Source of the DNA: an uncultured Pelagibacteraceae bacterium
GTDB lineage: Bacteria; Pseudomonadota; Alphaproteobacteria; Pelagibacterales; Pelagibacteraceae
Reading direction: 5' to 3'
DNA length: 64,000 bases
NCBI GenBank assembly: GCA_902594825.1
Contig: CACJNO010000003.1
Location: 1 to 64,000, forward strand
This document shows, in pieces, positions 27,023 to 36,091 of the stretch (position 1 is the first letter of the stretch; each line of letters starts with the position of its first letter). The notes below the pieces were generated by a model that worked only from the letters and a program-made list of their open reading frames with translations, was not told the DNA's origin and did no database searches. Made by a program: the position numbers and the translations under genes.

Positions 27023-28620
27023 TAACTTGTAAGTATCATATCAGCACCTTTTTCTGCAATCATTATCGTGGGTGCATTAGTATTTCCTGAGGTTATATTT
27101 GGCATTATTGAAGCATCAATTACTCTTAAATTTTTAATACCTTTTACCTTCAATTTTTCATCTACTACAGCCATATCATCTTGACCCATTTTACAAGTAC
27201 CTACAGGATGAAAAATAGTTTGAGTAAAATCTGAACCAGCTTTAACTAATTCCTCATTATCATTTATATCAATTCCTGGCCTATACTCTTCAGGCTTATA
27301 TTTTTTAAAAGTTTTGGACTCCATTACTATCTTTCTTGTAAGTTTTAATCCTTTGGCTGCTACTATTCGATCATGTTCAGTTGAAAGATAATTCATTTTT
27401 ATTTTGGCGTAAGTTCTTGAATCTTTGTCTACAATTTTTACGTTACCTCTACTAGTTGGTCTAATGTTAGAAACTGTTGGTGTAAAAGCATGAAAATCAT
27501 GATTTTTAGTTGCTCCCAACGTATCCATACTCATTGGCTGTACATGCCACTGTAGATCGGGTAATTCCAAAGATGGATCACTTTTTGCAAACATACACAT
27601 TTGACTAGCACCCATAGTCATAGGTCCACTTCGGTTAAATATATATTCTAAGCCAATCATTAAATTGCCAAACAAACTATTTATTTTTTTATTTAGTGAT
27701 TTAAGTCCATGAACTTTATAAATTGGTCTAAACATTAGATGATCTTGTAAATTTTCACCTACACCTTTTAACTCATGAACCATTTCAATTCCCAAATCTT
27801 TTAGTTTTTCAGAATTTCCTATACCAGAAGTTTGTAAAATTTGAGGAGATCCGATTGCTCCTGAACAGAGGATTATTTCTTTATTTGAAGTTATTTTTTT
27901 CAATTCATTCCCTTGCCAATATTCAACTTCTCTCGCAATTTTATTTTCAAAGTTGATTTTTTTTACATGTGCATTTGTAATAATAGATAAATTTTTTCTA
28001 TTTTTAATTGGATTTAAATATCCAACTGCAGTACTACATCTAAAACCATCTTTTTCAGTTACTTGAAAGTAGCCACAACCATGATTATCGCCAGTGTTAA
28101 AATCTTTTGTTCTAGGAATACCAAATTCCTCAGCAGCATTTTGAAATTCATTTAAAAGAGGTAACTGAATTCTTTGATCTGAAACTGAAAGAGGTCCGCC
28201 GACACCATGAAAATCGTTTTGTCCTCTCTCTTGATTTTCTGATTTAATAAAATAAGGAAGAACATCATCCCAGCCCCAACCAGTGTTTCCTAATTGACGC
28301 CAAACGTCATAATCTCTACTTTGTCCCCTTATGTAAAGTAGACCATTGATAGACGAACTTCCTCCTAGAGTTTTACCTCGAGGATAACGAATTGATCTAT
28401 TATTCATTGTTTCATCTGGTTCAGTTTTGTAGCACCAATCTACAGATGGATTATGCATAGTTTTAAAATATCCAACGGGAATATGTATCCATGGATAATT
28501 ATCTTTTCCACCTGCCTCAATTAACAATACTTTATTAGTAGGGTTTTCTGAAATCCTGTTAGCAAGCACACATCCTGCTGAACCAGCTCCAATAATTACA
28601 TAATCAAAATTTTCCATCAA
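27022..28620 (-). CDS. GMC family FAD oxidoreductase (choline/alcohol dehydrogenase-like)
   Basis: A 532-residue flavoprotein with the FAD-binding GAGSAGCVLANR near residue 11, the GMC signature GKTLGGSSSINGLLYIRG, and GAIGSPQILQTSGIGN. The C terminus has the catalytic His-Asn region of the family (FHPVGTCKMG, then NTNAPTIMIAEKGAD). Members oxidise choline, aliphatic or aromatic alcohols; the substrate here is not set. It is divergent from the TRAP transporter with 130 nt between starts, which suggests shared regulation and perhaps a shared substrate. Confidence 0.9.
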   Translation of the reverse strand: MMENFDYVIIGAGSAGCVLANRISENPTNKVLLIEAGGKDNYPWIHIPVGYFKTMHNPSVDWCYKTEPDETMNNRSIRYPRGKTLGGSSSINGLLYIRGQSRDYDVWRQLGNTGWGWDDVLPYFIKSENQERGQNDFHGVGGPLSVSDQRIQLPLLNEFQNAAEEFGIPRTKDFNTGDNHGCGYFQVTEKDGFRCSTAVGYLNPIKNRKNLSIITNAHVKKINFENKIAREVEYWQGNELKKITSNKEIILCSGAIGSPQILQTSGIGNSEKLKDLGIEMVHELKGVGENLQDHLMFRPIYKVHGLKSLNKKINSLFGNLMIGLEYIFNRSGPMTMGASQMCMFAKSDPSLELPDLQWHVQPMSMDTLGATKNHDFHAFTPTVSNIRPTSRGNVKIVDKDSRTYAKIKMNYLSTEHDRIVAAKGLKLTRKIVMESKTFKKYKPEEYRPGIDINDNEELVKAGSDFTQTIFHPVGTCKMGQDDMAVVDEKLKVKGIKNLRVIDASIMPNITSGNTNAPTIMIAEKGADMILTS

Positions 28621-28737
28621 TAGTTGAATAGTTTTTTTAATTTAAGTTATTTATAGTTTTTACACTTATATTAACCAATTGTCACTTGTGTCAGCATTGT
28701 TTTTCTGATCTTATGCATCACTTTAAATTTAACTAAC

Positions 28738-28744
28738 AAGAGGA
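28738..28744 (+). promoter_or_regulatory. Strong Shine-Dalgarno of dctP
   Basis: AAGAGGA stands 6 nt before the dctP ATG at 28751. Clear ribosome-binding sites are uncommon in this window, so this points to high translation of the periplasmic binding protein. Confidence 0.7.
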
Positions 28745-28750
28745 AAAATA

Positions 28751-29845
28751 ATGAAAAAAATCATTTCAATGTTATTTGCGACGTTATTAGTAATTGGATT
28801 TACTTCAAGTGCTAATGCTGCAAAAACACTAAAATGTCAAACAGTGCTTAACACTAAGGCTGATGAAGTCAAAATGTTAAAAGATTTTACTGACACTGTA
28901 ACAACTTTAACAGGTGGATCTCTTAAGTTTGAAATTCTACCAGCTGGAGCTGTTGTTGGTGTTAAAGAAACTTTAGACGCTGTTGACAAAGGTCTGATTG
29001 ATTGTGGATTCGCATGGACACATTATTGGTCAGGAGACCATCCTGCAGCTATGCTATTCGGTTCGCCAGTAGCTGGTGGTGGAGTTGGTATAGATAACAT
29101 AGCTTTCTTATCATGGTTTCAATATGGTGGTGGTAAAGAATTATACGACCAACTTTGGAAAGAAATGGGAAGAGATATTAAAGGATTTATGATTCAACCA
29201 GTTGGACCAGAGGCTTTAGGTTGGTTTCCTAAGCCAATTAAAGATATGGCTGACTTTAGAAAATATAAATTCAGAACTCCTCCAGGAATTCCAGGACAAA
29301 CTTATAAAGATATTGGTATAGCATCTGTTGCTATGGGTGGTGGAGATATTCTACCAGCTTTGGAAGCAGGAACTATCGATGCTGCTGAATGGTGTTGTCC
29401 AAAACCAGATTTAACATTTGGTTTCCAAAAAGTATTAAAGCACTATTATCTACAAGGTTTACACCAAGTAGTGGTAAATGCTGACTTTTATATTACTGGA
29501 AAAACTTATAATGCTATGAGTGATCATGAGAAGAAGTCTCTTGAAGTTGCTGCTAATGCTTCATTAGCTAAATCTTTAAGTTACAGAATCTATGAGAACG
29601 GAAAAGCTTTACAAGAGTTAACTACTAAACATGGAGTAATCTTAGAAGATACACCATCTGATTATTTCACAGAATATATGGCTGCAGCAAAAGCTTCTTT
29701 AAATAAAAATGCAAAAGAAAATGCGTTTTTTAATGAAGTTTATAATTCAATGAAAGAATTTGCTGATATAGCTGTTCCATTCTGGAGTGGTGCTCAAATG
29801 TCTAATGCGAAGCTAGGAATGGCTCACGCAGCAACATTAAAGTAA
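28751..29845 (+). CDS. TRAP transporter solute-binding protein (DctP family)
   Basis: A 364-residue periplasmic binding protein with a Sec signal peptide cut after ANA (residue 23). It has the DctP fold: AVDKGLIDCGF, the binding Arg in KFRTPPG (Arg175, expected to hold a carboxylate) and the ALEAGTIDAAEWCCP segment (Glu213-Trp214), like TakP-type binders of 2-oxo or hydroxy acids. The ligand is not provable. It is followed by a strong terminator and then dctQ-dctM, so it should be made in excess over the permease. Confidence 0.92.
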   Translation: MKKIISMLFATLLVIGFTSSANAAKTLKCQTVLNTKADEVKMLKDFTDTVTTLTGGSLKFEILPAGAVVGVKETLDAVDKGLIDCGFAWTHYWSGDHPAAMLFGSPVAGGGVGIDNIAFLSWFQYGGGKELYDQLWKEMGRDIKGFMIQPVGPEALGWFPKPIKDMADFRKYKFRTPPGIPGQTYKDIGIASVAMGGGDILPALEAGTIDAAEWCCPKPDLTFGFQKVLKHYYLQGLHQVVVNADFYITGKTYNAMSDHEKKSLEVAANASLAKSLSYRIYENGKALQELTTKHGVILEDTPSDYFTEYMAAAKASLNKNAKENAFFNEVYNSMKEFADIAVPFWSGAQMSNAKLGMAHAATLK

Positions 29846-29866
29846 TTAGTAATTAATCTTAATTCG

Positions 29867-29904
29867 ATTAGAGCGGACTTTTTTAGTCCGCTCTAATTTT
29901 TTTT
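29867..29904 (+). terminator. Rho-independent terminator between dctP and dctQ
   Basis: A 13-bp perfect stem (ATTAGAGCGGACT and AGTCCGCTCTAAT) with a 5-nt T loop, followed by a run of eight Ts. It begins 22 nt after the dctP stop. Partial read-through would set the ratio of binding protein to membrane subunits. Confidence 0.92.
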
Positions 29905-29916
29905 AACTAGAATTTT

Positions 29917-30531
29917 ATGGCGGACGAACCAGGTAAATTAGATATATCAGATGAAATGATAGCCGAAAGGCGAGGTGGTTCGGGAAAAATGCCTGATGAC
30001 ATGCCATTATGGATGGCAAGGTCTATAACAAATATAGACAAGTTTAGTAAGTGGATTGGCAACATTGTTTGTTGGATATTAATGCCACTAATTTTTGCAA
30101 TGACTTATGAAGTTCTTGCAAGAAAACTTTTTTTAGCACCTACAATTTGGGCATACGATATAAGTCGTTTTTTATATGGAGCCTTATTTATGCTTGGAGC
30201 TGGTTATGCTCTTTCAAGGGGGGTTCATATAAGAGCAGATTTTTTATACAGAAATTTTAAAACTAAAAACCAAGGTCTAATAGATTTTTGGTTATATCTT
30301 TTATTTTACTTTCCAGGATTAATTGTTTTTCTTTATATGACAATTGGTTATGTAGGCGAGTCTATTCAAAGAGGTGAAAGAGGTATGGATACTACTTGGA
30401 TGCCTTATATGTGGCCAATAAAGACATGTTTACTTATAGGAATAATATTTCTACTGGTCCAAGGAGTTTCTGAGTTACTCAAAAGTTATTGGGCAGCTAA
30501 AAAGGGTGAATGGCCAGGAGAAACTAAATGA
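29917..30531 (+). CDS. TRAP transporter small permease (DctQ family)
   Basis: A 204-residue four-helix membrane subunit with a charged cytoplasmic N-terminal extension of about 40 residues, unusually long before the first helix at about residue 47. DctQ-type features include ANKxFx-like EVLARKLFLAPTIWAYDISR and the LSRGVHIRADFLY segment. It overlaps dctM by 4 nt and lies after the terminator. Confidence 0.9.
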   Translation: MADEPGKLDISDEMIAERRGGSGKMPDDMPLWMARSITNIDKFSKWIGNIVCWILMPLIFAMTYEVLARKLFLAPTIWAYDISRFLYGALFMLGAGYALSRGVHIRADFLYRNFKTKNQGLIDFWLYLLFYFPGLIVFLYMTIGYVGESIQRGERGMDTTWMPYMWPIKTCLLIGIIFLLVQGVSELLKSYWAAKKGEWPGETK

Positions 30532-31862
30532 TAGCTGAGTTTATAGATCCAGCAATTTTAGGTTTTATTCTTGTAGGAGTTATGCTTTTTGCAATCTTTG
30601 TAGGATTTCCGATTTCATTTACATTAATATTTCTAGGATTTGTATTTGGTTATCTTGGATTTGGAAAGTTAGTTTTCTATTTAATGACACTCCAATTCTC
30701 CATGGTCATGACGGAACAGACACTTGCCGCCGTACCACTTTTCGTTTTTATGGGAATTATGATGGAACAAGCTGGCTTAATGGAGAGATTGTTTTCAGCA
30801 TTTCAAATGATGCTGGCAAAAGTTAAAGGATCTTTATATTACGCAGTTTTATTTGTTTCAGTAATATTTGCTGCTGCCACAGGAATCGTTGGTGCTTCAG
30901 TAACAATTCTTGGAATTATGGCTGCAAAATCTATGAATAGATCTGGTTATGATGTGAGACTTGCAGCTGGAACTATCACAGCTGGTGGAACTTTGGGAAT
31001 ATTAATTCCACCAAGTATTATGTTAGTTGTTATGGGTCCTATAATGGAAATTCCAGTAATAGATTTATTTGCTGCTGCAATTCTACCAGGAATTCTTCTT
31101 GCAAGTTTATACGCAGGTTACACAACAATTAGATGCATGATTAATCCAAAATTAGGACCAGTTATACCTGAAGATATGAGAGCTGCGAGCATGAAAGATG
31201 TTTGGGTTGAATTTTTCTTAGGGTTAGTACCACCAGCAGCTTTAGTCTTTGCTGCACTTGGTAGTATTTTATTTGGATTTGCTACACCAACAGAAGCAGC
31301 AGGTTGTGGTGCGATGGGTGCTTTACTTCTATCATTAGCTTATAAAAAATTAAATCTTTCAAAATTACAAGAAGCCTTAGTTAAAACATTAGAGATAACG
31401 GCATTGATAATGGTATTAGTTGCAGCTTCAAATTTTTTTGGCGCTGTTTTCGCGAGATTAGGAACACCAACTTTATTAACTGAATTTTTATTAGGTCTTG
31501 AAATGAATAAATATCTAATTCTTGCAATGGTTATGGTTATGATATTTTTATTAGGCTGGCCTTTAGAATGGGTACCTATAGTAATGATTATAGTTCCAAT
31601 AATCTTACCATTAATTGAGGCATTAGGATTTAATTTAACATGGTTTGCTATATTAGTAGCCGTTAACTTACAAACCGCCTGGCTCTCACCGCCAGTTGCT
31701 TTATCAGCTTATTTCTTAAAAGGAGTTGTCCCAGAATGGGATCTTAAAGATATTTATTATGGAATGATGCAATTTATGGTCTTACAAGTCATAGGTTTAG
31801 TTTTGATCATTATATTTCCTAAAATTGCTCTATGGTTGCCAACTCTCTTATATGGACAGTAG
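30528..31862 (+). CDS. TRAP transporter large permease (DctM family)
   Basis: A 444-residue polytopic transporter subunit. DctM signatures: FPISFTLIFLGF, LFVFMGIMMEQAGL, the IVGASVTILGIMAAKSM re-entrant region, and TLGILIPPSIMLVV. With DctP and DctQ it forms a sodium-driven high-affinity uptake system. The start overlaps the dctQ stop by 4 nt. Confidence 0.94.
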   Translation: MIAEFIDPAILGFILVGVMLFAIFVGFPISFTLIFLGFVFGYLGFGKLVFYLMTLQFSMVMTEQTLAAVPLFVFMGIMMEQAGLMERLFSAFQMMLAKVKGSLYYAVLFVSVIFAAATGIVGASVTILGIMAAKSMNRSGYDVRLAAGTITAGGTLGILIPPSIMLVVMGPIMEIPVIDLFAAAILPGILLASLYAGYTTIRCMINPKLGPVIPEDMRAASMKDVWVEFFLGLVPPAALVFAALGSILFGFATPTEAAGCGAMGALLLSLAYKKLNLSKLQEALVKTLEITALIMVLVAASNFFGAVFARLGTPTLLTEFLLGLEMNKYLILAMVMVMIFLLGWPLEWVPIVMIIVPIILPLIEALGFNLTWFAILVAVNLQTAWLSPPVALSAYFLKGVVPEWDLKDIYYGMMQFMVLQVIGLVLIIIFPKIALWLPTLLYGQ

Positions 31863-31887
31863 AAAATTTAAGTTTTATATTGTCTAA

Positions 31888-33345
31888 GTGAGTCAACAAA
31901 AATCGAAAAATACATTAGCTAATTGGAATTTAGTTACAGTTAACCCAAGTAATAAAAATTGGAATTGGAAAGATCTTTTTTGTTATTGGGGTGTAAACAT
32001 TCAAAGCGTGATAGGATTTTCTTTAATTACTTCATTATATGTTGTTTATAGTCTTAATACTTTAATTGTTTTTTTTGGCACTCTTATAGGTTCTCTATTT
32101 GTTTATTTTTTTTGTAACTTGATTGGAAAACCCTCTCAAAAGTTTGGATTACCGTTTGTAGTTTTATTAAGATCTTCCTTAGGCTTTAGAGGTGCAAAAT
32201 ATTTTGGATTAATTAGATTTTTAGTTGGAACATTTTTATTTGGTATCCAAACTTATTTTTTATCAAAAGCATTTGGATATCTTATAAGAATAGTAATATA
32301 TTATTATGACCCTGTATTCTTGGATCAAGATATATTTTTAGCTTTTATTTTAGGTATGAATATTATCGATTGGGCTTCAATCATTATTACAGTTATTTTA
32401 CAATATTTCTTATTTAGTATTGGAATGAATTTTAACAAAAAACTAATAAACATATCTGCTATATCAGTTTATTGTGGGATTATATTATTATTTTTTTCGG
32501 TTCTTTTAAGTGATGTAAAATTTACTTATCAAGCTTTTACAAACATAGTTGATATAAATAATTTTATTTCTTACGAAAATCTTGGACCATTAGTTACTGT
32601 TGCTGGTACTACCTTTGCATATTTCTCTATAGTAATTTTAACATTTGGTGATTTTTCTCGTTATGTTAAAAGTGAAGATCAATTAAAAAAAGGTAATTTA
32701 AGTTTAATACTAAATCTAATTATCTTTTCTTTTCTTTCTTTTTTTATTGTATCAGGAACTGATGCCTTTGTTAATACAGGTTCTGAAAATGTTTCAAGAA
32801 TTTTAACAAATCCAACTGATATAATTGGTAAACTAGATAATATTCTTATAACCAATTTAGTATTGGTATTTATTATAATAGCATCAGCATCTACAAATTT
32901 AGTAGCTAATTTTATTCCATCACAATTTACTTTAATAAATTTTATACCAAGCTCGTTATCTTTAAAAAGCTCAAGTTATATAATTATAATTTTAGGATTT
33001 TTGGTAGGAATATTATGGCTAACCTTTTTTAGTCAAATTGGAATTTTATCTTTCGTTGATACTTTTGGAGCATTTTTTGGACCTTTGTTTGGAATAATGA
33101 TTTCTGATTATTATTTTATTCAAAAAGGAAACTTAAATAATAAAGATATTTATTCCTTAGAAAGTAATGGTGCATACTATTATACAGGTGGATGGCATTT
33201 AAAAGGAGTATATGCTCTAATCTTAGGTTTTGTTTTTTCAGCATCAACAATCTGGAATAGTAATTTAATGTTTCTCCAAGCCTATTCTTGGATAATTGGT
33301 GCTTTTGTTTCATCAATCACGTATTATCTTTTAGCTAAAAAATAA
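31888..33345 (+). CDS. NCS1 family nucleobase/hydantoin-type permease
   Basis: A 485-residue transporter with about twelve helices. NCS1 hallmarks: NWNWKDLFCYWGVNIQS near residue 27, GKPSQKFGLPFVVLLRSSLGFRGA around residue 80, and GVFFGP-like TFGAFFGPLFGIMISDYYFIQKG near the end. NCS1 proteins take up cytosine, uracil, allantoin, hydantoins or related compounds. The start is GTG 31888; no ATG is available nearby. It lies 25 nt after dctM. Confidence 0.87.
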   Translation: MSQQKSKNTLANWNLVTVNPSNKNWNWKDLFCYWGVNIQSVIGFSLITSLYVVYSLNTLIVFFGTLIGSLFVYFFCNLIGKPSQKFGLPFVVLLRSSLGFRGAKYFGLIRFLVGTFLFGIQTYFLSKAFGYLIRIVIYYYDPVFLDQDIFLAFILGMNIIDWASIIITVILQYFLFSIGMNFNKKLINISAISVYCGIILLFFSVLLSDVKFTYQAFTNIVDINNFISYENLGPLVTVAGTTFAYFSIVILTFGDFSRYVKSEDQLKKGNLSLILNLIIFSFLSFFIVSGTDAFVNTGSENVSRILTNPTDIIGKLDNILITNLVLVFIIIASASTNLVANFIPSQFTLINFIPSSLSLKSSSYIIIILGFLVGILWLTFFSQIGILSFVDTFGAFFGPLFGIMISDYYFIQKGNLNNKDIYSLESNGAYYYTGGWHLKGVYALILGFVFSASTIWNSNLMFLQAYSWIIGAFVSSITYYLLAKK

Positions 33346-33349
33346 TTTA

Positions 33350-34102
33350 ATGGATAAAATATCATTTGATTTTAGTAATAGAACTGCAGTTGTTACTGGA
33401 GGAGCTCAAGGTTTTGGATTAGATATTGCTAAAAGATTTTTAAAATCAGGTGGGAAGGTTATAATTTGGGATATTGACTTAAAAGTATTGGAAAAAGCTG
33501 TCAAAGATCTAAATAACTCCAATCTAAGCTCAAATATAGTTGATGTGTCAAATTTTAAAGAAGTTGAGAAATGTGTTGCTGAAATTACAAAAAAATCAAA
33601 TATAGATATTTTGATAAACAATGCTGGTATTACTGGACCAACAGCTCCATTGTGGGAATATGATATTGATACATGGAAAAAGGTTGTAGAAATCAATTTG
33701 ATGGGCACTTTCAATTGCTGTAGAGCTGTTGTGCCAAACATGATCAAAAATAATTATGGAAGAATTGTAAATGTTGCGTCTGTAGCAGGAAAAGATGGCA
33801 ATGCAAATGCCAGTGCTTACAGCACAGGTAAAGCAGGAGCTATTGGATTAACAAAATCTTTAGGAAAAGAACTTGCTGATAAAAACATAGCAGTAAATGC
33901 CGTAACTCCAGCAGGAGCTAAAACGCGAATTTTAGACCAAATGACTAAAGAACATGTTCAAAGAATGTTATCTAAAGTCCCAAGAGGGCGATTTCTTGAG
34001 GTTGAGGAGTTTACTTCTTTAATCTGTTGGCTTTCATCAGAAGAAAATACTTTTTCTACTGCAGCTGTTTTTGATATAAGTGGAGGACGTTCTACTTATT
34101 AA
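33350..34102 (+). CDS. Short-chain dehydrogenase/reductase (SDR)
   Basis: A 250-residue classical SDR: TGGAQGFGLDIA cofactor motif, NNAGITGP, the NVASVAG segment with the catalytic Ser and YSTGK (YxxxK). The C-terminal FDISGG replaces the usual DGG. The substrate is unknown. It lies 4 nt after the NCS1 permease, so uptake and redox conversion of the same compound is a fair guess. The stop overlaps that of the convergent small gene by 3 nt. Confidence 0.88.
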   Translation: MDKISFDFSNRTAVVTGGAQGFGLDIAKRFLKSGGKVIIWDIDLKVLEKAVKDLNNSNLSSNIVDVSNFKEVEKCVAEITKKSNIDILINNAGITGPTAPLWEYDIDTWKKVVEINLMGTFNCCRAVVPNMIKNNYGRIVNVASVAGKDGNANASAYSTGKAGAIGLTKSLGKELADKNIAVNAVTPAGAKTRILDQMTKEHVQRMLSKVPRGRFLEVEEFTSLICWLSSEENTFSTAAVFDISGGRSTY

Positions 34103-34236
34103 CTTCCAGTTTTTTGCCCAATAACCTTAGATTGGCTAGTTTTAGCTCGGCCTAGTTTTACATCCTTAGACATAACTGGTGCAAAAATCATTACTGACCA
34201 GTAGATTAAGAGAATAAAAATAGAAATTGTCTTCAT
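34099..34236 (-). CDS. Small membrane-anchored protein, 45 residues
   Basis: A short reading frame with one hydrophobic segment (IFILLIYWSVMIFAPV) followed by a Lys/Ser/Thr-rich tail of about 26 residues. I start at ATG 34236, which gives MKTISIF; the open frame extends to 34287. It is convergent with the SDR and stops within its last codons. No family recognised; gene status is moderate. Confidence 0.5.
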   Translation of the reverse strand: MKTISIFILLIYWSVMIFAPVMSKDVKLGRAKTSQSKVIGQKTGS

Positions 34237-34318
34237 AAATATGAAATAACTATAAAAATTGATTATTGGATGTTTAAATTTTGTCAAAATAATGTATTAA
34301 CAATTTTTTTAAATTTTA

Positions 34319-34969
34319 ATGAAAATTATTTTTAAATTTTTAATTTGTATCCTAATAATTAGTGAGTTCGCTTTTGCTACTGAAGTAAAAATATTTGAAT
34401 TCACTCAATCTGAGCTTTCACAATTAGAGGTTCGAAAAGTACGAGGGGCAGATAAAAATACAGTTTATACGGTTGGATCTAATCAAAATGGTAACTTTTT
34501 TAAGGCAGTAGCTGATAATGCTGCTTCAGGATTAGGAAAAGAGGTAAAAATTGATTTAAACAAAACTCCATTTATCAATATTACATGGAAAGTAGAAAAA
34601 GATTTACCTGGTATTAAAGAAAACACTAAAAAAGGTCATGATTTCGCAGCTAGAGTTTTTGCAGTAAAAAAGACTGGTGCTACACCACTTTCTAATAGGG
34701 CAATTAATTATGTATTTTCAAGCAACAATGAAATTGGTTTTAATTCACCAAGTCCTTATACCAAAAAATCAATTGATAATGTTTTAGCAAGTACCAAATA
34801 TGATCTAAATGAATGGGTTACTGTAAAAGCCAATGTAAAAGAGGATTTTAAAAAATTTCATGATTTAGATGTAAATGAGTTAGATGGATTAGCAATTATG
34901 TCTGATACTGATAACTCAAAAATGAAAGCAATAGCTTATTATCAAAATATCTATTTTTCAGCAAATTAG
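34319..34969 (+). CDS. DUF3047 domain-containing exported protein
   Basis: A 216-residue protein with a signal peptide of about 20 residues (ends AFAT) and a body that looks like the DUF3047 family: ITWKVEKDLPGIKENTKKGHDFAARVF-like central part, INYVFSSN, and the late DGLAIMSDTDNSKMKAIAYYQNI. The function is unknown. It stands alone between the small minus-strand gene and the thioesterase. Confidence 0.7.
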   Translation: MKIIFKFLICILIISEFAFATEVKIFEFTQSELSQLEVRKVRGADKNTVYTVGSNQNGNFFKAVADNAASGLGKEVKIDLNKTPFINITWKVEKDLPGIKENTKKGHDFAARVFAVKKTGATPLSNRAINYVFSSNNEIGFNSPSPYTKKSIDNVLASTKYDLNEWVTVKANVKEDFKKFHDLDVNELDGLAIMSDTDNSKMKAIAYYQNIYFSAN

Positions 34970-34996
34970 CTTTTTATTTGATATAATCTTTTTTAA

Positions 34997-35419
34997 ATGC
35001 ATGAAAATTTCTTTCACAAATTAAAAGTTTATTATGAAGACACTGACTCTGGTGGCGTGGTTTATTATGCTAATTATTTGAAATATTTAGAAAGAGCTAG
35101 AACTGAAGCATTGTTTTCAATAGGTTTTAGTAACAAGATAGTTAAAGATCAATTCGGTTCATTAATAATAGTTAAATCATGCAACATTGAATATAAAAAA
35201 TCAGCCCATTTAGAAGATGAATTGACTGTTAGATCTTTTGTTAAATCAATTACCAAAACTTCTTTTTTTATGAATCAAATAATAACAAAAGGTGAAGTGA
35301 CTATTGTAGAGGCAAAAGTTCATTTAGTTTTTGTAAATCATGAAGGAAAACCTATAAAAATTCCAAATGAAATTTACACAAAATTTAAACCTTATTTCTG
35401 TGAAACAATTAAAACTTAG
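34997..35419 (+). CDS. YbgC/FadM-type acyl-CoA thioesterase
   Basis: A 140-residue hotdog-fold thioesterase. The family signature YYEDTDSGGVVYYANYLKYLERAR lies near residues 13-36, with the catalytic Asp in EDTDSGG. YbgC homologs are often linked to the Tol-Pal system, but no tol genes are in this window. It overlaps the UDG gene end by 11 nt. Confidence 0.9.
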   Translation: MHENFFHKLKVYYEDTDSGGVVYYANYLKYLERARTEALFSIGFSNKIVKDQFGSLIIVKSCNIEYKKSAHLEDELTVRSFVKSITKTSFFMNQIITKGEVTIVEAKVHLVFVNHEGKPIKIPNEIYTKFKPYFCETIKT

Positions 35420-36089
35420 CCAGTTTTTTTGCTTTTTTAAATAAATCTACCATCATTTTATTTGAGATGAGTTTAGTGTTAACATTTCTAGGACTAGGAT
35501 GATAACTAGATAAAATAATTAACCCATTAGGTAACAACTGAGATTTATTATGTTTGAAAATGAATTTTTGTTTAATATTAAATTTTTGTTTATATAATTT
35601 TATACAATTATCAAAAGCAACTTTACCTAATGTAACAATAACTTTAAGTTTTTTTAAAGATAATATTTCTTCATCAAAAAAATTAGAGCAATTTGAAATC
35701 TCGTTACTTAAAGGTTTATCTTCAGGAGGAACACATTTAATTATATTGGTTATATAAGTAGATTTTAACTTTAAATTATCATTTAAATTTTTTGAATATG
35801 GATAATTCGAAATACCTACTTCATACAAACATTTAAATAAAAAATCTCCTGATTTATCTCCTGTAAAAGCTCTACCTGTTCTTGTGCCACCATGTGCAGC
35901 AGGTGCTAATCCAATAATCGCTAATTTTGAATTTGAATTTCCAAAACCAGGCACAGGTTTACCCCAGTATATTTCATTCATATTTTGTTTTCTTTTTTGT
36001 GTGCTAACTTTTTGGACAAATTTAACTAGTCTTGGACATTTTTTACAATTAACTATTGTTTTGTTTAAATTATTTAATCTAATATCCAT
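35409..36089 (-). CDS. Uracil-DNA glycosylase, type 5 (UdgB-like)
   Basis: A 226-residue Fe-S uracil-DNA glycosylase of family 5. It has the N-terminal NCKKCPRLVKF (Cys15, Cys18), later Cys residues in IKCVPPEDK and ISNCSNFF that complete the 4Fe-4S site, the motif GLAPAAHGGTRTGRAFTGDKSGDF and a C-terminal SYHPSPRN. It removes uracil or deaminated bases from DNA. Its start codon lies only 2 nt from the start of the divergent phosphatase. Confidence 0.9.
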   Translation of the reverse strand: MDIRLNNLNKTIVNCKKCPRLVKFVQKVSTQKRKQNMNEIYWGKPVPGFGNSNSKLAIIGLAPAAHGGTRTGRAFTGDKSGDFLFKCLYEVGISNYPYSKNLNDNLKLKSTYITNIIKCVPPEDKPLSNEISNCSNFFDEEILSLKKLKVIVTLGKVAFDNCIKLYKQKFNIKQKFIFKHNKSQLLPNGLIILSSYHPSPRNVNTKLISNKMMVDLFKKAKKLAKF

Positions 36090-36091
36090 AT

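Noticed and set aside
24292-28620. Horizontally acquired cluster
   Set aside because: Base composition and gene packing are like the rest of the window, and no mobile-element gene or repeat borders it.
28671-28720. Sigma-70 promoter for dctP
   Set aside because: TTGTCA and TTATGC are present but the spacing (26 nt) is wrong, and other pairs are weak. The RBS alone is reported.
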